Source: Diabrotica undecimpunctata
Taxonomy: Eukaryota > Arthropoda > Insecta > Coleoptera > Chrysomelidae
DNA length: 64,000 nt
Reading direction: 5' to 3'
Assembly: GCF_040954645.1 (NCBI RefSeq)
Contig: NC_092803.1
Coordinates: forward strand, 15,873,230-15,937,229
Shown: piece by piece, positions 12,101-25,400 of the stretch
Layout: every line of letters begins with the position of its first letter
Position numbering within the stretch: the first letter of the stretch is position 1
Notes under the pieces: model-generated
What the model was told of the DNA's origin: nothing
Databases searched by the model: none
The model's input: only the letters and a program-made list of their open reading frames with translations
Made by a program: the position numbers and the translations under genes

Positions 12101-15100
12101 GATAACAGAAGATCAACTCTACGTCAACCAATCCCATGTAGGAAGATTGACGCACTACAACTAACTCGGCACCATAATAAATGTAGAATGGACCAACAAC
12201 CAGGAGATTAGAGCACGCATCGGAAAAGCTAGATCTACCTTCAATCGGATGGGGGCCTTCTTCAAGAGTCATAAGCTCTCTCTTGATACAAAAGTAAGAA
12301 CGCTGCGATGCTACGTGTCCGTGTTCTCTGTCCTTATTTATGGTGTTGAATCGTGGACCTTGAACGAAGATATGTGCAGAAAACTGGAAGCATTTGAGAT
12401 GTGGCTATATCGGAGAATACTTAAGATCCCGTGGACTGACCGAGTCACAAATGATAAGAAGGTCCTCAGAAGAATGAACAAGAACCGACAGGTACTGGCC
12501 ACTATCAAATCTCGAAAGTTACAATTCTTCGGACATATTATGCGAAATGAATCCAGATAAGCTCTCCTTCGAGCCATCCTGCAAGGAAAAATATTTGGAA
12601 AAAAAGGTCCAGGAAGAAGAAGAACATCTTGGTTAAAGAACTTCAGAATCTGGTTCAATACAATCTGTGCAGCTTTTCCGCGCTGCTGCAGATAAGATAA
12701 AGATTGCCATGACGATCGCCAACATTCGTAACGGATAGGCACATCAAGAAGAAGAAGGAAAAATAATGAAGAAAGTGCACATATTAATAGACTATATTAA
12801 GACAATATAAAAACAACTTAATTATTAAATTTAGTAAACTAGGACACACAAAACGTGGAAAACCATGAAGAACCTGGAAAACTTAGGTGAGATGGCAAAA
12901 TATATGTGATTTCTATAGAGATATATCGCGGTTGAATTATAATTTGGGCCGATCAATGAAAATGGGATAAGGAAAAACGGGATATAATCACAAATTTTAC
13001 CAGCTGTACTAAAGCAGAATTCAGAATTCGTTAGAATGAAGAGTCTTCAATGTGCTGGTCATGTTTGGAGAATGGAGGACGGCAGTTATTAAATATTACC
13101 TATTGCTAGTCAATTAGTGCGATAATTTAACATGTTTTGAACATTTTTTTTAATCTTCTAAGTGACAAAAATGTTTGTAATTCACACGTTAATACACACA
13201 CACTCCAACTTTTTTAGTTGTTTCCTTGATACAAATTACTTGATTAATTACTTATTTTACCTAACCAATTATCGGTTTTTCTTAATACTAAAAGTGTATT
13301 AATTTGTCCTGTATTTTAATAACAATGATGTGATATTTTTCAATGAGTTTGAAAAACAATTTAATTATAATATCAAATTGATATGTTTTGATCAATTACT
13401 TAGCTATTATTATGATAATAATTTTTAATATTAAACTGACTAGATAGATTAGTAACATTAGTAAATTTATTTATTGCCATGAACTGTAAATAACAAACTG
13501 GAAACAAAGTGGAAAAGCAACTGGAAACAAGAAAGGGGAACAACCTAGCATTAGTCATTCGGAAACTATGTATGTATGGGGATCCATATTTTCAAAGATC
13601 AAACACAACTATGCCATTAGTCTAGGAAACGAAGGTTTTCACCTTGCAATTTATTCGGAAAAGATCCATTCACTTGAAAATTTGATATTAAGCAGCGGAT
13701 AATCCAAGGATCAAAATATATATGATGCCGAAAGGCTCTTTTACCAAGGGGGTAGTTCCAGCCCCATGTCAATGGTGGAAATTTTTGATTATATTTTGAC
13801 AGCAAAAATTGGTAGAAAAATTCATTCTAAGCAAAAAATGTTCTCTACATTTTTTTGATTTCTTCGATAGCGATTTATTTGTTATCGAAACTGCGAATAA
13901 CTCAAAAATTATTTGATTTATCAAAAAAACTATGATTAACAAAAATGTACCTTTTAAAAAAATAACAAAATTGTTTTTCCTAAATTTTCTTTAAGACTAA
14001 AATTAACCGAGCTAAATTTTATTATAGGTTGGCTCCTCTTCGCCTAATGCTAATTTTTTGAGTTTTAAAGTCAAATGACGGGAAAACTATGCATTTTTTG
14101 ATGATAACTTATTAGGACCTATATTAAAAAAAGTCTCTAGCACAAAAATTGAGTGACTTATGATGAAAAGAAAGTCAGTCATTATTTTTTTCAGCGAGAA
14201 AGTAAGCGGAGACAAACCCCTAATTACAACCCTAATTAAAATTAGTCGTTGACCTTCTTCAGTCATCTTTATTTATATATTATGAACACATTCTAGAAGT
14301 TTGACCGACTTAGAATGATTAATTTAAAAAAGAAATGGAGTTAAAAGCGAATAACGAATTTTTGTAGTTTGGTAAAAAATGGCCTTTTCTTCAAAATAGA
14401 AAGATTAGCATTAAAAATAAGAACAAAATGTTTATATATAAAATTGTAGCTTTTTTAATTCCCAAGAATTTGGTTTGCGAAAATTTTTTTACTGCAAAAA
14501 TTAAGTGAGATATTGACAACTAGAACTTGTACTAACATGCAAAAACTACCTTTACCAACCCCTTCAAAGTCACCCCTTGTTGAAACTAAAGTTTTAAAAA
14601 GATTTAATATTAATAAAAATCTACAAAATGCTTTTTTACAAAACTTTCTAATGTAAAAAATAAAAAAGTAATGGTTAAAAAATCAATAATTTTTTTGGAA
14701 AAAAATTGAGCTTTCTCCTTCATTACGTGATCCTCATCTGTAAATTCTTTGTTAACTTGAACTTTCTTAACTATGGGATTTCATTCATTTTCTTCTGTAG
14801 ACTATCAACAAAGACCAAGATGACAATATACAAAACAATATATAGACCTACAGTGACATATGGAGCAGAAAATTGGATATTAAACAAAAGACATCAGAGC
14901 AGAATTCAGGCAGCAGAGATGAAATACCTCAGAAGAACGATAGGAGTAAAAAGAACTGATAGAATCAGAAATGAAGAAATAAGAGAACGACTCAAAATCA
15001 AACCGATACTCGAGTCAATCAAAGAGAAAAAATTGGCATGGTTCGGACATCTAACCCGGATGGACAATAATAGACAAGTAAAAAGAGTGTGGGACGCCAA

Positions 15101-16032
15101 ACCAATAGGGAAGAACAGAAGGGGAAGACCCATTAAAGAATGGAACAGTGACATCTCACAGATACTGCAGAGTAAGGGTAAGACTTTGCAGGAAGCAACA
15201 CAGATGGCATCCAATAGGAAGGAATGGAGAAAGTTTGTTAAGAGCTAGGACACCTCAGAAGACTGTCAAATATTGTAATTTAAGGAATTGTATTGTAAAC
15301 GACCCAACACCGAAAGGTACAAATCGGTTCTACTGATTAAGTTAAGTTAAGTTCTTCTGTAGAAACTTCATGAAAAACAAGGAGAAATCTAATTGGAATA
15401 TAATAATGTAAGATGTGGTGTTTTTTGTTGTATTCTGCATGTTAGAAACTTATATACACGCATACAGAGAACAGGACGAAAAATTACAGTAATACTGTTA
15501 AAAATGAACAAATTTTAACAGCTGACAGGTACTGTGCAGTTTTACTTGAGCGAATGCACTACGAGTCAACGAGTCATTTATCAAAGCTACTACCAGAGAA
15601 CTACGAACACCTACTACTACGAAAAATAACGCTGTCAAGTTGTCATCACTCGTGCATACTGTAGATGCTTCAGATAAGCACTTAAAAGGGACTTACCTTC
15701 AGGTTCAACAATGGCTTTGAAACTACAATATTTAGCCAACTGACAGGGAGTGGTTTTCAAAAGATGGATTGTTGCATTTATTTAAAATAAAAGAGTCGCT
15801 TGCTCCTGAATAACTTTTAAAAATAATATTTTGTCACTAAAAGAAAATTTGCGGTGCCTCATATAGATGCAGAAACCTGGGGTTACTTTGTAACCCAACT
15901 TGCTCTAGTTGTTCTGGTGATAATTGCAGTAATAGTATTCCAATAATAGAAGATGATGAAGAAGATGGTGAAAGATACGAATGGCGAAAATGAAGTTTGA
16001 AATTTAATAATGTGTAATATATGTGAAATTTC

Positions 16033-16083
<51 letters not shown>

Positions 16084-19000
16084 ATTTACAAATATTTATG
16101 TGAAATTGTATAGTTATAATTGTAAATATATACAGTGTGTCAATTTTAAAACATACAATGGGCTTTTGTCTCACGAACAAAAGCTGATATCGAAAAATGC
16201 TTGAAACCATTTCTAGGACAGTAAGGGGGAACTAAAATGACATGAACGAAAACTCACTCCCATCAACCCGCTAGGTCCCATCCACCACAACCAAAAAAGT
16301 TTAAATTGCAAACCCTTACTTGTGATACATCATTGAAAAGACTATAAAAAATGTGGCTTAAATGGAAAATTTAATGAGGTTTTTGTTGAACTACAAATTT
16401 GTTAAAAATGTCAATTAAGGAAATGTTCAAAGTGGGTTCCGTTGTTTTCTAAACAACAATACAGCCTATTTTCAAATTCTGCACGAACTTTGGTAAATGT
16501 TGTTCTAGTAATAGCGCAACATGCTTGCGTAATTTTTTATCACGATTTACCAAGTGACGCAGGTTGAGTTTTATAAACAACTGACTTGAGGTAACCCCAT
16601 AGAAAAAAGTCAGGTGGCGGTAAGTCTGGTGACCTCGGTGGCCACTCAATAGGACCTTTCCTTCTAATCCATTTGTTTGGATAATTAGTATCCAACCAGT
16701 GCCTAACTGTTGCTGCATAGTGAGGAGGTGCTCCATCTTGTTGGAAGTGCAGCAAATCTTCGTTTAGAGCTAGGTTGCCTTGATCGTCCTTTGGTTCTCT
16801 AATTCATGCACAATTAAAAGTTCGATGGTGTTTTCCAGCATATCGAGATATATGTCGCCACTGAAATTGCCTGGTATGAACAAGGTGCCAATTATAGCAT
16901 CGCCTTATATTTCTGCCCAAACAATCAGTTTTTCAGAATATTGAGTGTGACTTTTTCTGAATCGATGCGGGTTCGCATCACTCCAGTACCGACAGTTTTG
17001 TTTATTTACATTATCGTTCAGCATAAAAGTATATTCATCAGTGAAACAAATATTTTTTAACATTCTCGGTTCAACGCGAATTCTTTCAGTCATGAGCTCA
17101 CAAAACTCAATTCGTCGGTCTGGATCATCATCATCTAGTTCTTGAAGAATTTGTGTTTTGTGCAGGTGAAACCTTTCTAACCGACTCCTGTGAAAGTCCT
17201 GTCATTGCATATGCTTGACGTGTTGATGCAGTAGGCTCTATTGCAAACTTTCCAAGGACCTCAATTTGGGATGCTCCATTCAGTAATCTTGGGGCATCCT
17301 TTTTTTTTTATTTTGCACTGATTACGTAAGGGTTGTATTAATTGTTTTTCTTCGATTATCATTACGTAACTCACACCAAATTTTGTTATCCTTTTTTTTA
17401 TACATTTTGGCAATAAGAGGCTACTTTTAACCTTTAAAAATAAATTTTCAAAGGGTTGAAATATAGAAAAATTACACTTAGAGCTTTAAAAAAATCATTA
17501 TTCAATTCATCTTAACCAAATTTCACTATTTATAAACTTTTGTGTAAAGTTCCAAATAAAGGGTAGTTTTCACCCTTAAAAATTAAATTTTATATTTTAA
17601 ATCATCTGATCCAAATTTTATCCTACTCAGCTTTTTTTATAAATTTGAGCAATTATTGGTAGTTTTCACCCTTTCAAATGAGTTTAAAAAGGGTTAAAAT
17701 AGTTAATAATTATAGTTAGAGTATCAGATAATTATTATTTCACTGTTTTAAAAATTTTTTTATAGATTTTGACAATAACGGGTAGTTTTCACCCTTAAAA
17801 AAATGGAAAACGTCCGCCGGCACAATATAGATTTTGAAGTAGAGGGTAAGTTGAACTTAATCTCAAATGTTTATGCAAATCGGTCTTTTCAGAAAAAAAT
17901 TGCGAGGTTGTGTCCTATTTTAAGCTTCAGTTCCTGGACAACATTGTGAGCAATGGCAGGCAATCATTGTGTCTACTGCCATTGCCCACAATGTAGCATC
18001 ATGACCAATTATTTTAAACTGCTTATCCTTTTGTCTGGTGTTTTTTATTTGTATAAGTGTATTTAAATGATATTCGTTAATGTACTGGATAGCCAATTTT
18101 TTAAAAGAAATGCACCTAAGATGTTCTGAGAGCGAAAGTACTCATGCAAGCTTTACTCGATATCTGCCTTTTATTTGTAAAATTCATATATTCAAGCATT
18201 CAACCATATCCTGTTTATCATCATACTCACCTAATTTAACGTCTTGTCTTAGCTGTCTGGCAATAATAGGTACTGGTGGATACATACGAAGAGTTTCCAT
18301 CATACACCTTTCTAAGTACTTCATTTCTAAAGTATCGGCGAAGGTAGCAGGTCTATCAGAGTCCCCAAAGATATCATCGATTTCTTGGATGACCCTGTCT
18401 TGAATGTCCTGGTGAATTCCCATCAAAGACAGGAAGAAACTGCTTCCAGCAGCTGTGGTATCGTGTCCTTCGAACATAATGGTATCGACTTGCTCTTTAA
18501 TTTCTTCGTCGTTTATCACGACACCATTCTGGGAGGCTTCGATCAGTAAGTCTAAGAATGCCATCCTTTTCTTTTCTCCAATGTCTTCATCGACATCCAA
18601 GTCGTCTTTTAAACCGGCAGACTGACCGTAGGAAAGGCCTTCAACAACAGTTTTGGAAGCTACATTCTTTTCGTATTTTTGCGTCTTTGCATCTTCGGGT
18701 ACTTCAGCAGTGGATCCGCGTATTCCTAGAATATAAAGTGAACAGTTATTCTAGATTTATTGAAAACAATGTAACATACCTTTCTCAAAATCTGCTCTCT
18801 TCTTCTTAATAACTTTTCTAGTCAAACTGTGGATGGTGTTGATAAGACCTTCTTGGTACTTGGCATATTTGGTGAAGTTGAAAATTAAGTCAGGTCTAAG
18901 CCAGATTTTGGTATGACGAATGTGCAAAATGTCACACATTTTCATAACAGCTAAGGCATAATCGTATCCACTCTGGTCCTGGGTCTTCTTACTTACACCC

Positions 19001-22000
19001 ATAGCTGTCTCCAAAAGCATCTCTACAGTGGCTTCAGACATATAGTCATGGCAATCAAATTCCTTTCCTACTTCTTTTTTAAGTTTTTGAACGACATCTC
19101 TGGAGTTGGCATTGAAAAGATCAATGAAAGATTTCAAGACATTCAAGTGGAAAGTGGGAGCGATAAGTTTTCTATGAGCTCTCCATTTTTGTCCAGTGGA
19201 GATGAGAAGGCCGTCTCCCAACCAAGGCTTGAAGAATCGATATTCACTGGCTTTATCAATGTGTACGTGACTACTGAGGATGATTTCTACGTCCCTTGGG
19301 TCAGTCAAGAAAATGAGGAGTTTGGGACCTACCCAGATTTTAACTACTTTTCCGAATTCGAAGGATTTCTGGTATACTGTTCTGAATATATCTGAAATAA
19401 ATAAGTGGTTTGTAGTAGTAATAAAATATAGTTTGGAGTTTTACAGTTATATGAAAACACTTCATGCGGTTATATGTAACTAATTTCAACTAAGTAGTAT
19501 TTATTGGAAAAGTAGTGACACTATATATGGCTGATAACTAAAGACTATCTTATTATATTCAATAATGAAATTCTAAATGTATTGGTTGTGGAGTGCAATT
19601 AGTATGTCTACACTGAATTTATCTGATAACAAGACCGGATAAAAGAGTCAGGGACGTTTTTGTCTTTGGAAGGACAAATACTTTCTAAAGGCAAATGAAA
19701 CTGCGAGATTTATTGGAATAGGGATATAGCGAGAAACTACTGCATTAAGAGTCCGTGAGGACATTTCTAGGAAAATGTTTAGCATGATCGAAAGCAATCA
19801 AACCACAGCCCATGTCCCAGGCAGCCCTTCAGTCTGCAGGTGCTAAGAATCCCCGGTTCTTCATGACAAAGATAGAAATTATTCTGTTGTAGTATCTAGA
19901 AATCGCATTTGTGCTTTCAGTATCATATCTAACAGTTCTTGCATTTTTTAAATTCCGATGGTTTGTAGTTCTCAAACTTTGAAAAAACCTTCGATAACAT
20001 AGAACTTTGGCGGTCAAAAGGTTCTAGGAAATTGCAACAATGATTTAAATTTTGGATATAAATTTACAAACATATAATTAATACAGAAGTTTTTGTTACT
20101 ACAGTAGTATTAATAAAAAATATCTCTGAAATTAAGGAAGAAGATATTCAATTTATCGGAATTACTTGTGTCTATGATTAAATTGTAAATAGTAAGCAAA
20201 ATAAATATCTATTGAGCAAAAACAAAGCAAACAGATACCTTCTAAAACAAGACTAATAGGGAGATGGATGGGAGTTAAAAAAGATATGAATATGGAAAAT
20301 GGAATAAAGAGATTGGTGCAAAAAGATCAAGAGATCAACAGCAAATGAAGTGGAACGGCCAATGTGGAAAGGTTGGAACTTTACTAATTGATGATTTCGG
20401 AAACGATGAAAGAACAGATAAGACTGGGGATAAAGGGAAAACAAGTAACGAGAACAGTAGAGTAGTAAATGCGATAGAACACGAATGAGAAAGTGCAAGG
20501 GGCTTGGTGTATTTTTAGATTTCAATAAAACCTGAAATCAAAACTACAAACAGTAATAAAAAATGAAGTAAATCCAAAGTATGACAAACAGAACAACTGG
20601 GAAGAAAATACGGAAAACAGAAAAACAGTTGAATTAAATTTACAAAGAAAAGGACTTGTAGCATATAAACAATATTTAGAGAGATACAAGCATCTGGAAT
20701 ATTAATTAATTATACAAAGTATGAAGAGAGATCACAAAATACAAAATACAATTAGGAAACATATAAATATATGGCAAGCATAAATTTTTCAGACAAAATT
20801 AAAAAATATGTAGATAAACACTCTCCTTCTTTTTGCCTCAACAGTCAGCAAATTGAAAGTGTACTTGAAAATTGCTATGGCTGCTCTGATGTACAAACGA
20901 TGGCGATTGCTTATATCCCAGACTCTTATCAATATGTTGGAAAAAATACGCCTCCATTTAGAAGACAGAACAAAGAAATGTCGCTGCACAAAATTGAGAA
21001 AAAAAATTGGCTGTACCACTTGATTTAGTCATTTTGGATTCTGAAAGTGATTCATCCACTTATTAATTCTGCCTTTTTTGCTTAATCAATATACCTATAA
21101 TAATTTATTTATGATAAAATTTTACAGTGGAATCTAAATAGCTTTCAAACTCATTTACCTATGTCACAACTATTAATTAATATACACCACAAACTAATTT
21201 TTTTCAAGATACTAATTTTAAAAATTCCACATGCATGAATCTAAAATCTTTCACTTCACATTTTAAAGACAGAGATACTGTTGATCACGCTTTAGGTGGA
21301 GTTGCAATTTATGTTAAGGAATAAATAATAGCCAAAGAAATTTTATTAAACACAAGTCTCGAAGATTTAGCTGTAGAAATTGGTACTACACAAAAAGTCA
21401 ACATATGTATGTATCTTCTTCTTCTTCTTAGCCTTCTGTCGTCCATGTTTGGACATAAGCCTCTCTTAACTCCTTCCATCGGTCTCTATCCTGAGCAACA
21501 TATTTCCAATTTGTTCCGGCTATTCTTTTAATGCCATCAACCCATCTCATCTGTGGTCTTCCTCTTGGTCGTTTACTTTCGTAAGGTCTCCAATGTTGTA
21601 TTGGAGTATTCCAACGTTGGTCTTTTTGTGTAGCAGTGTGGCCCGCGAAGCTCCATTTAAGTTTGGCAATTTTGGTTGCTATGTCATCGACTTTTGTTTT
21701 GGATCTTACCCAGTCGTTCCTCTTTTTATCTGACAGTCGTATCCCTAACATTACTCTTTCCATTGTTCTTTTTGTTGTGGCTAGTTTATTCATGTTTGCC
21801 TTGGTTAGGGTCCAGGTTTGACATCCATATGTCATGATAGGAAGGATGCATTGGTTGAACACTTTGCTCCTCAAGTATTGGGGTATTATGCGGTTCTTAA
21901 GTATCCAACTAAGTTTTCCAAATCCTGCCCATGCTAGTCTTGCTCTTCTAGTAATTTCCGCACTTTGGTTCTCTTTGTCAAGTCTCAGGATTTGGCCTAG

Positions 22001-22381
22001 GTAGATATATTCCTGGATTTGTTCTATCTCACTGCCATTTATAGTTATACGTCTGGGGTCATCTGTGTTTGTCATTATTTTTGTTTTTTTCATATTCATT
22101 TTTAGGCCGACGTATTGGGAGCTGGCTGCTAGTTCCCCCATCATAATTTGCAGTTCCTCGAATGTGCTCGCTATAATCACTATGTCGTCAGCGAATCTGA
22201 GGTGGTTTAACTTGTTGCCATTAACGTTAATGCCATAGGTTGACCAATTTGTAGTTTTGAAGACGTCTTCTAGGGCTAAGTTGAAAAGCTTTGGCGATAT
22301 TACGTCTCCTTGTCTCACTCCTCTCTTAATGGGGATGGGATTTGTATTTTCGTCTAGTTGTACTATCATAGTTGCATTTTC

Positions 22382-22436
<55 letters not shown>

Positions 22437-25400
22437 TAATAGCTTGTTCTATGGCCCACATCTCGATACTATCAAACGCCTTTTCATAGTCGGCGAAGGC
22501 AAGAAATACGGGTAGTTGGTATTCATTTGCTTTCTTTATCAATGTTATCATTATCAGCAGATGGTCTGATGTACTATATCATTTGCGGAAGTCACACTGT
22601 TCAACCAGTTGGTAATTGTCCATTTTGTAGGTTAACCGGTTGTTAATAATTCTCATAAATAGTTTGTATACTTAACTGAGCAACGATCTTCTTCTTCTTC
22701 TTATTCAGCTAGCCATTCACGTCCACATCTGAACATAAGCCTCTTCAAGTCTTTCTTTCCATATCTATTGTACGCTACTTGTAGCCAATTTTTCCCGGCA
22801 GTCCTTTTCAGATCATCTGTCCATCTTATAGGAGGTCTGCCTCTGGGTCTTTTGTGTTGGTATGGTCTCCAGGTTAAAATTGATCTGTGCCATTTGTTTA
22901 GATCGCTCCTAGCTACATGTCCAGCGTATTCCCATTTCAACTTTAATGATTTTTGCACCACATCGGTGACTTTGGTTTTCTGTCTTATCCATGTGTTTGT
23001 TTTCTTGTCCTTAAGTGATATACCTAGCATTGCTCTTTCCATCGCGTGTTGAGTGACTCTAAGTATATTCATATTCTTTTTTGTGATTGTCCATGTTTGT
23101 GCCTGCATAAGTTAATATAGGAGCAACGATATAGGTCTATAATTCTGTAGATCACATTTGTCCCCTTTTTGTGTAAGAGTATTATGTATGTATGTGTATT
23201 GACTCCAAATTATAACCTAGAAGAACAAGATCTTGTAAACTTAATAGATCAGTTTCCTAATCCGAAATTTATTTTGAGAGATCTAAATGGACACAATACT
23301 AATAATTAGGGTTCCTTTAAAACTACACCTACTGGAAAAAAAATCATGAGTACAGTACTCCAGTCGTCAGAGACGAAAATACCGGAGGAAAATAAAGAAT
23401 ATAACATGCTCTAGGTTATATCAAGGAATAGATTCATTAGAAACAGACAATAAATCGTCAATTACAAACAATGCAGAAATCGTAGAAAAAATAGCGGAAA
23501 CATTTGATATTGCTTGGCATCATAAGCTAATATCAACACTGGAATCTTGAGGCAATCAAGGAAATATACTTGCTTTTATTAAAAATTTTCTGCAAAATAG
23601 AAATTTTAAGGTTAAACTAAACGGTCTTCTATCTAATGTGAGATATCAAAAAAATTATACAACTTAAGACCTAAGGCTCCGTAATCAGCATGACGCCATT
23701 CTTTATAGCTATCAATGATCAAATCAATGAATAAACAATATACAAAGCATGGCCAAATTACTGTAAGATCAACTTGATAGATCTATAGCATGGTCTAAAA
23801 GAAGTGATTTTCAATTTGCTTTATCTAAAACTCGCTGCATCATATTATCAAAGAGACCAAAGCAGATAAAGGAAATACCTACTTTAAAACTTGGACTCCA
23901 GGTACTTTAATTTGTAAGAACAATTAAAAATCTAGGTTGAATATTTGATCAAGCTCTAATATGGAAGCACCATATTAAATAGAGAACCCCAAACAGAGTG
24001 TTATATTGTGAGACCCGCTAACACTAAAATACCTTCTAGTGGAGTGCCCACTAGTGGAGTTATACAGTGCGGAAAGAGGTAAATTGGGAAACCTGGAGAA
24101 TTTGAAATAACTATCCTTAAAGTGCGGTGCCAAAGTGATTATTCAATATTTAAAAGCAATAAAATTTTTATAGAAAATCTGAGTGTTGTATTATTATTAT
24201 AGATGTTAATATTTTTATTTTTTGTATATTAGTTTGTAAATAAAAAATCGCACGTTTCTTTGATCTAATAATATATGTAAATAATTTGGTAATAATAAAC
24301 ACTCTTCTAACTTCCTTGTTACATATGCTAACACATTAAATAATAAAAGATGTCCGAATTATGGACAAATTTAAAAAACAAGCGAAATCCTTAAACACGC
24401 TATTACATTTCAAATGGCAAATAAGTTTATTTATCTTCTAAATCTGATCTAAGGTCAACCAGATAGTATTACGCAAAGAAAATAATGTCTTTGCTTTTAT
24501 GTCTCATTGTAAATGAATAAAAACCAGAATTTGGGGTCAAGTTGTTCGGATTGCCGTAAATGGTATACAACAATGTTATTTTTTATGATAGCTAGGTATT
24601 TATTTGAATGTTCTAGGAAATTCCCGCTAATGAGGAGATGACAACATGATTCACTGATGAGTAAATCAGGGCACAACATAGTATCTCATAAGTGGGGAAA
24701 TTTGAATATTTTTTGCTTTTATCGTTTGATTAGAACCGGGAAAATTGTATTAAAAATAGTGTTATAAGAAACTGAAACCATGGCAAATGTAAAAGAACTC
24801 GAAATCAATGAAGGAGAATTATAATTTTTTAAGTAAACTTATTTAATGTATAATTAGCAAATCTACGTATGTATAATTTGCAAATTAGCCTATTTATTGA
24901 ATAATTTTAATTAAAATTAAAAGATATAGCATTGTAGTCTTCGTGGCCAGTCTTAAACACGAATAAAAAAAAAAGAATATTTGCTTGAAGAACCAATTCA
25001 TCTGAATCGGATTGATGGCTTGACGACGACCTTCTTCTTATAGTGCCGTATAGTGCGTTGTCGAATTATCTTAAGGCCAGACGTTTGTCTTTCGCCACAT
25101 GCAAGCAAACAATTTAATTAAACCCAGCGTCTGAGACATGTTCACCCCTTAGAATTACTTTCGGGTGTAACAATTCATTCCCTTTCCCCCTTATAGCACT
25201 TTGATGCGCGATAGGAGCACAACTATCAGTCAAATGCTCTGCATGTGGGACTCCTGGGTAATAGAACTCCAACATGGTTCCCTAATCGATTTTAAATTCA
25301 GGACAGCGTGAACTGAAAATTCTTGCTTGGTCCTCAAGCCTCCGCTGATCTGATGCACAGTTCGGAAACTTGGTGCTCAAGAGTTTGGGCCCTACGTGAT

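Larger units (their letters stand above)
21414..23182 (-). mobile_element. LINE inserted in the Jockey-like element
   Basis: The minus-strand order is KKGDKCDLQNYRPISLL (23190-23120), LFMRIINNRLTYKMDNYQLV, motif A FADYEKAFDSIE, a (TA)n interruption, then a 313-codon open frame. That frame holds IKRGVRQGDVISPKLFNLAL, LRFADDIVIIAS (motif C), MTYGCQTWTLTKANMN and the C-terminal KRPRGRPQMRWVDGIKRIAG. It ends at a stop followed by CTAAGAAGAAGAAGAAG. A 10-base repeat TATGTATGTA at 21404-21413 and 23183-23192 fits a target-site duplication, though the phrase is low-complexity. Confidence 0.88.
21160..24020 (+). mobile_element. Jockey-like LINE, split by a later insertion
   Basis: An endonuclease piece lies at 21230-21410 (LKSFTSHFKDRDTVDHALGG, VAIYVKE, LLNTSLEDLAVEI). 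After an interruption it resumes at 23190 (VCVLTPNYNLEEQDLVNLI, FILRDLNGHN). The RT follows with ETFDIAWHHKLISTLES, LAFIKNFLQNRNFKVKLNG and KTRCIILSKRPKQIKEIPTL. The order and wording (a '.VPQGSVIS' equivalent, 'KNFL..R.F.VKLN') are typical of Jockey-clade elements. A deletion joins the endonuclease to the middle of the RT and many stops are present. It is antisense to CYP4G in intron 1. Confidence 0.8.

Noticed and set aside
12338..12742. 134-codon minus-strand frame
   Set aside because: Exact antisense of the conserved LINE C-terminal region; a shadow.
17941..17994. Hairpin considered as a microRNA precursor
   Set aside because: The stem is only 19 bp, shorter than usual precursors, and nothing shows processing. 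Kept only as a hairpin.
20771..21028. 85-codon frame considered as a gene
   Set aside because: No recognisable domain, a matching antisense frame, and location inside a CYP4G intron next to a LINE.
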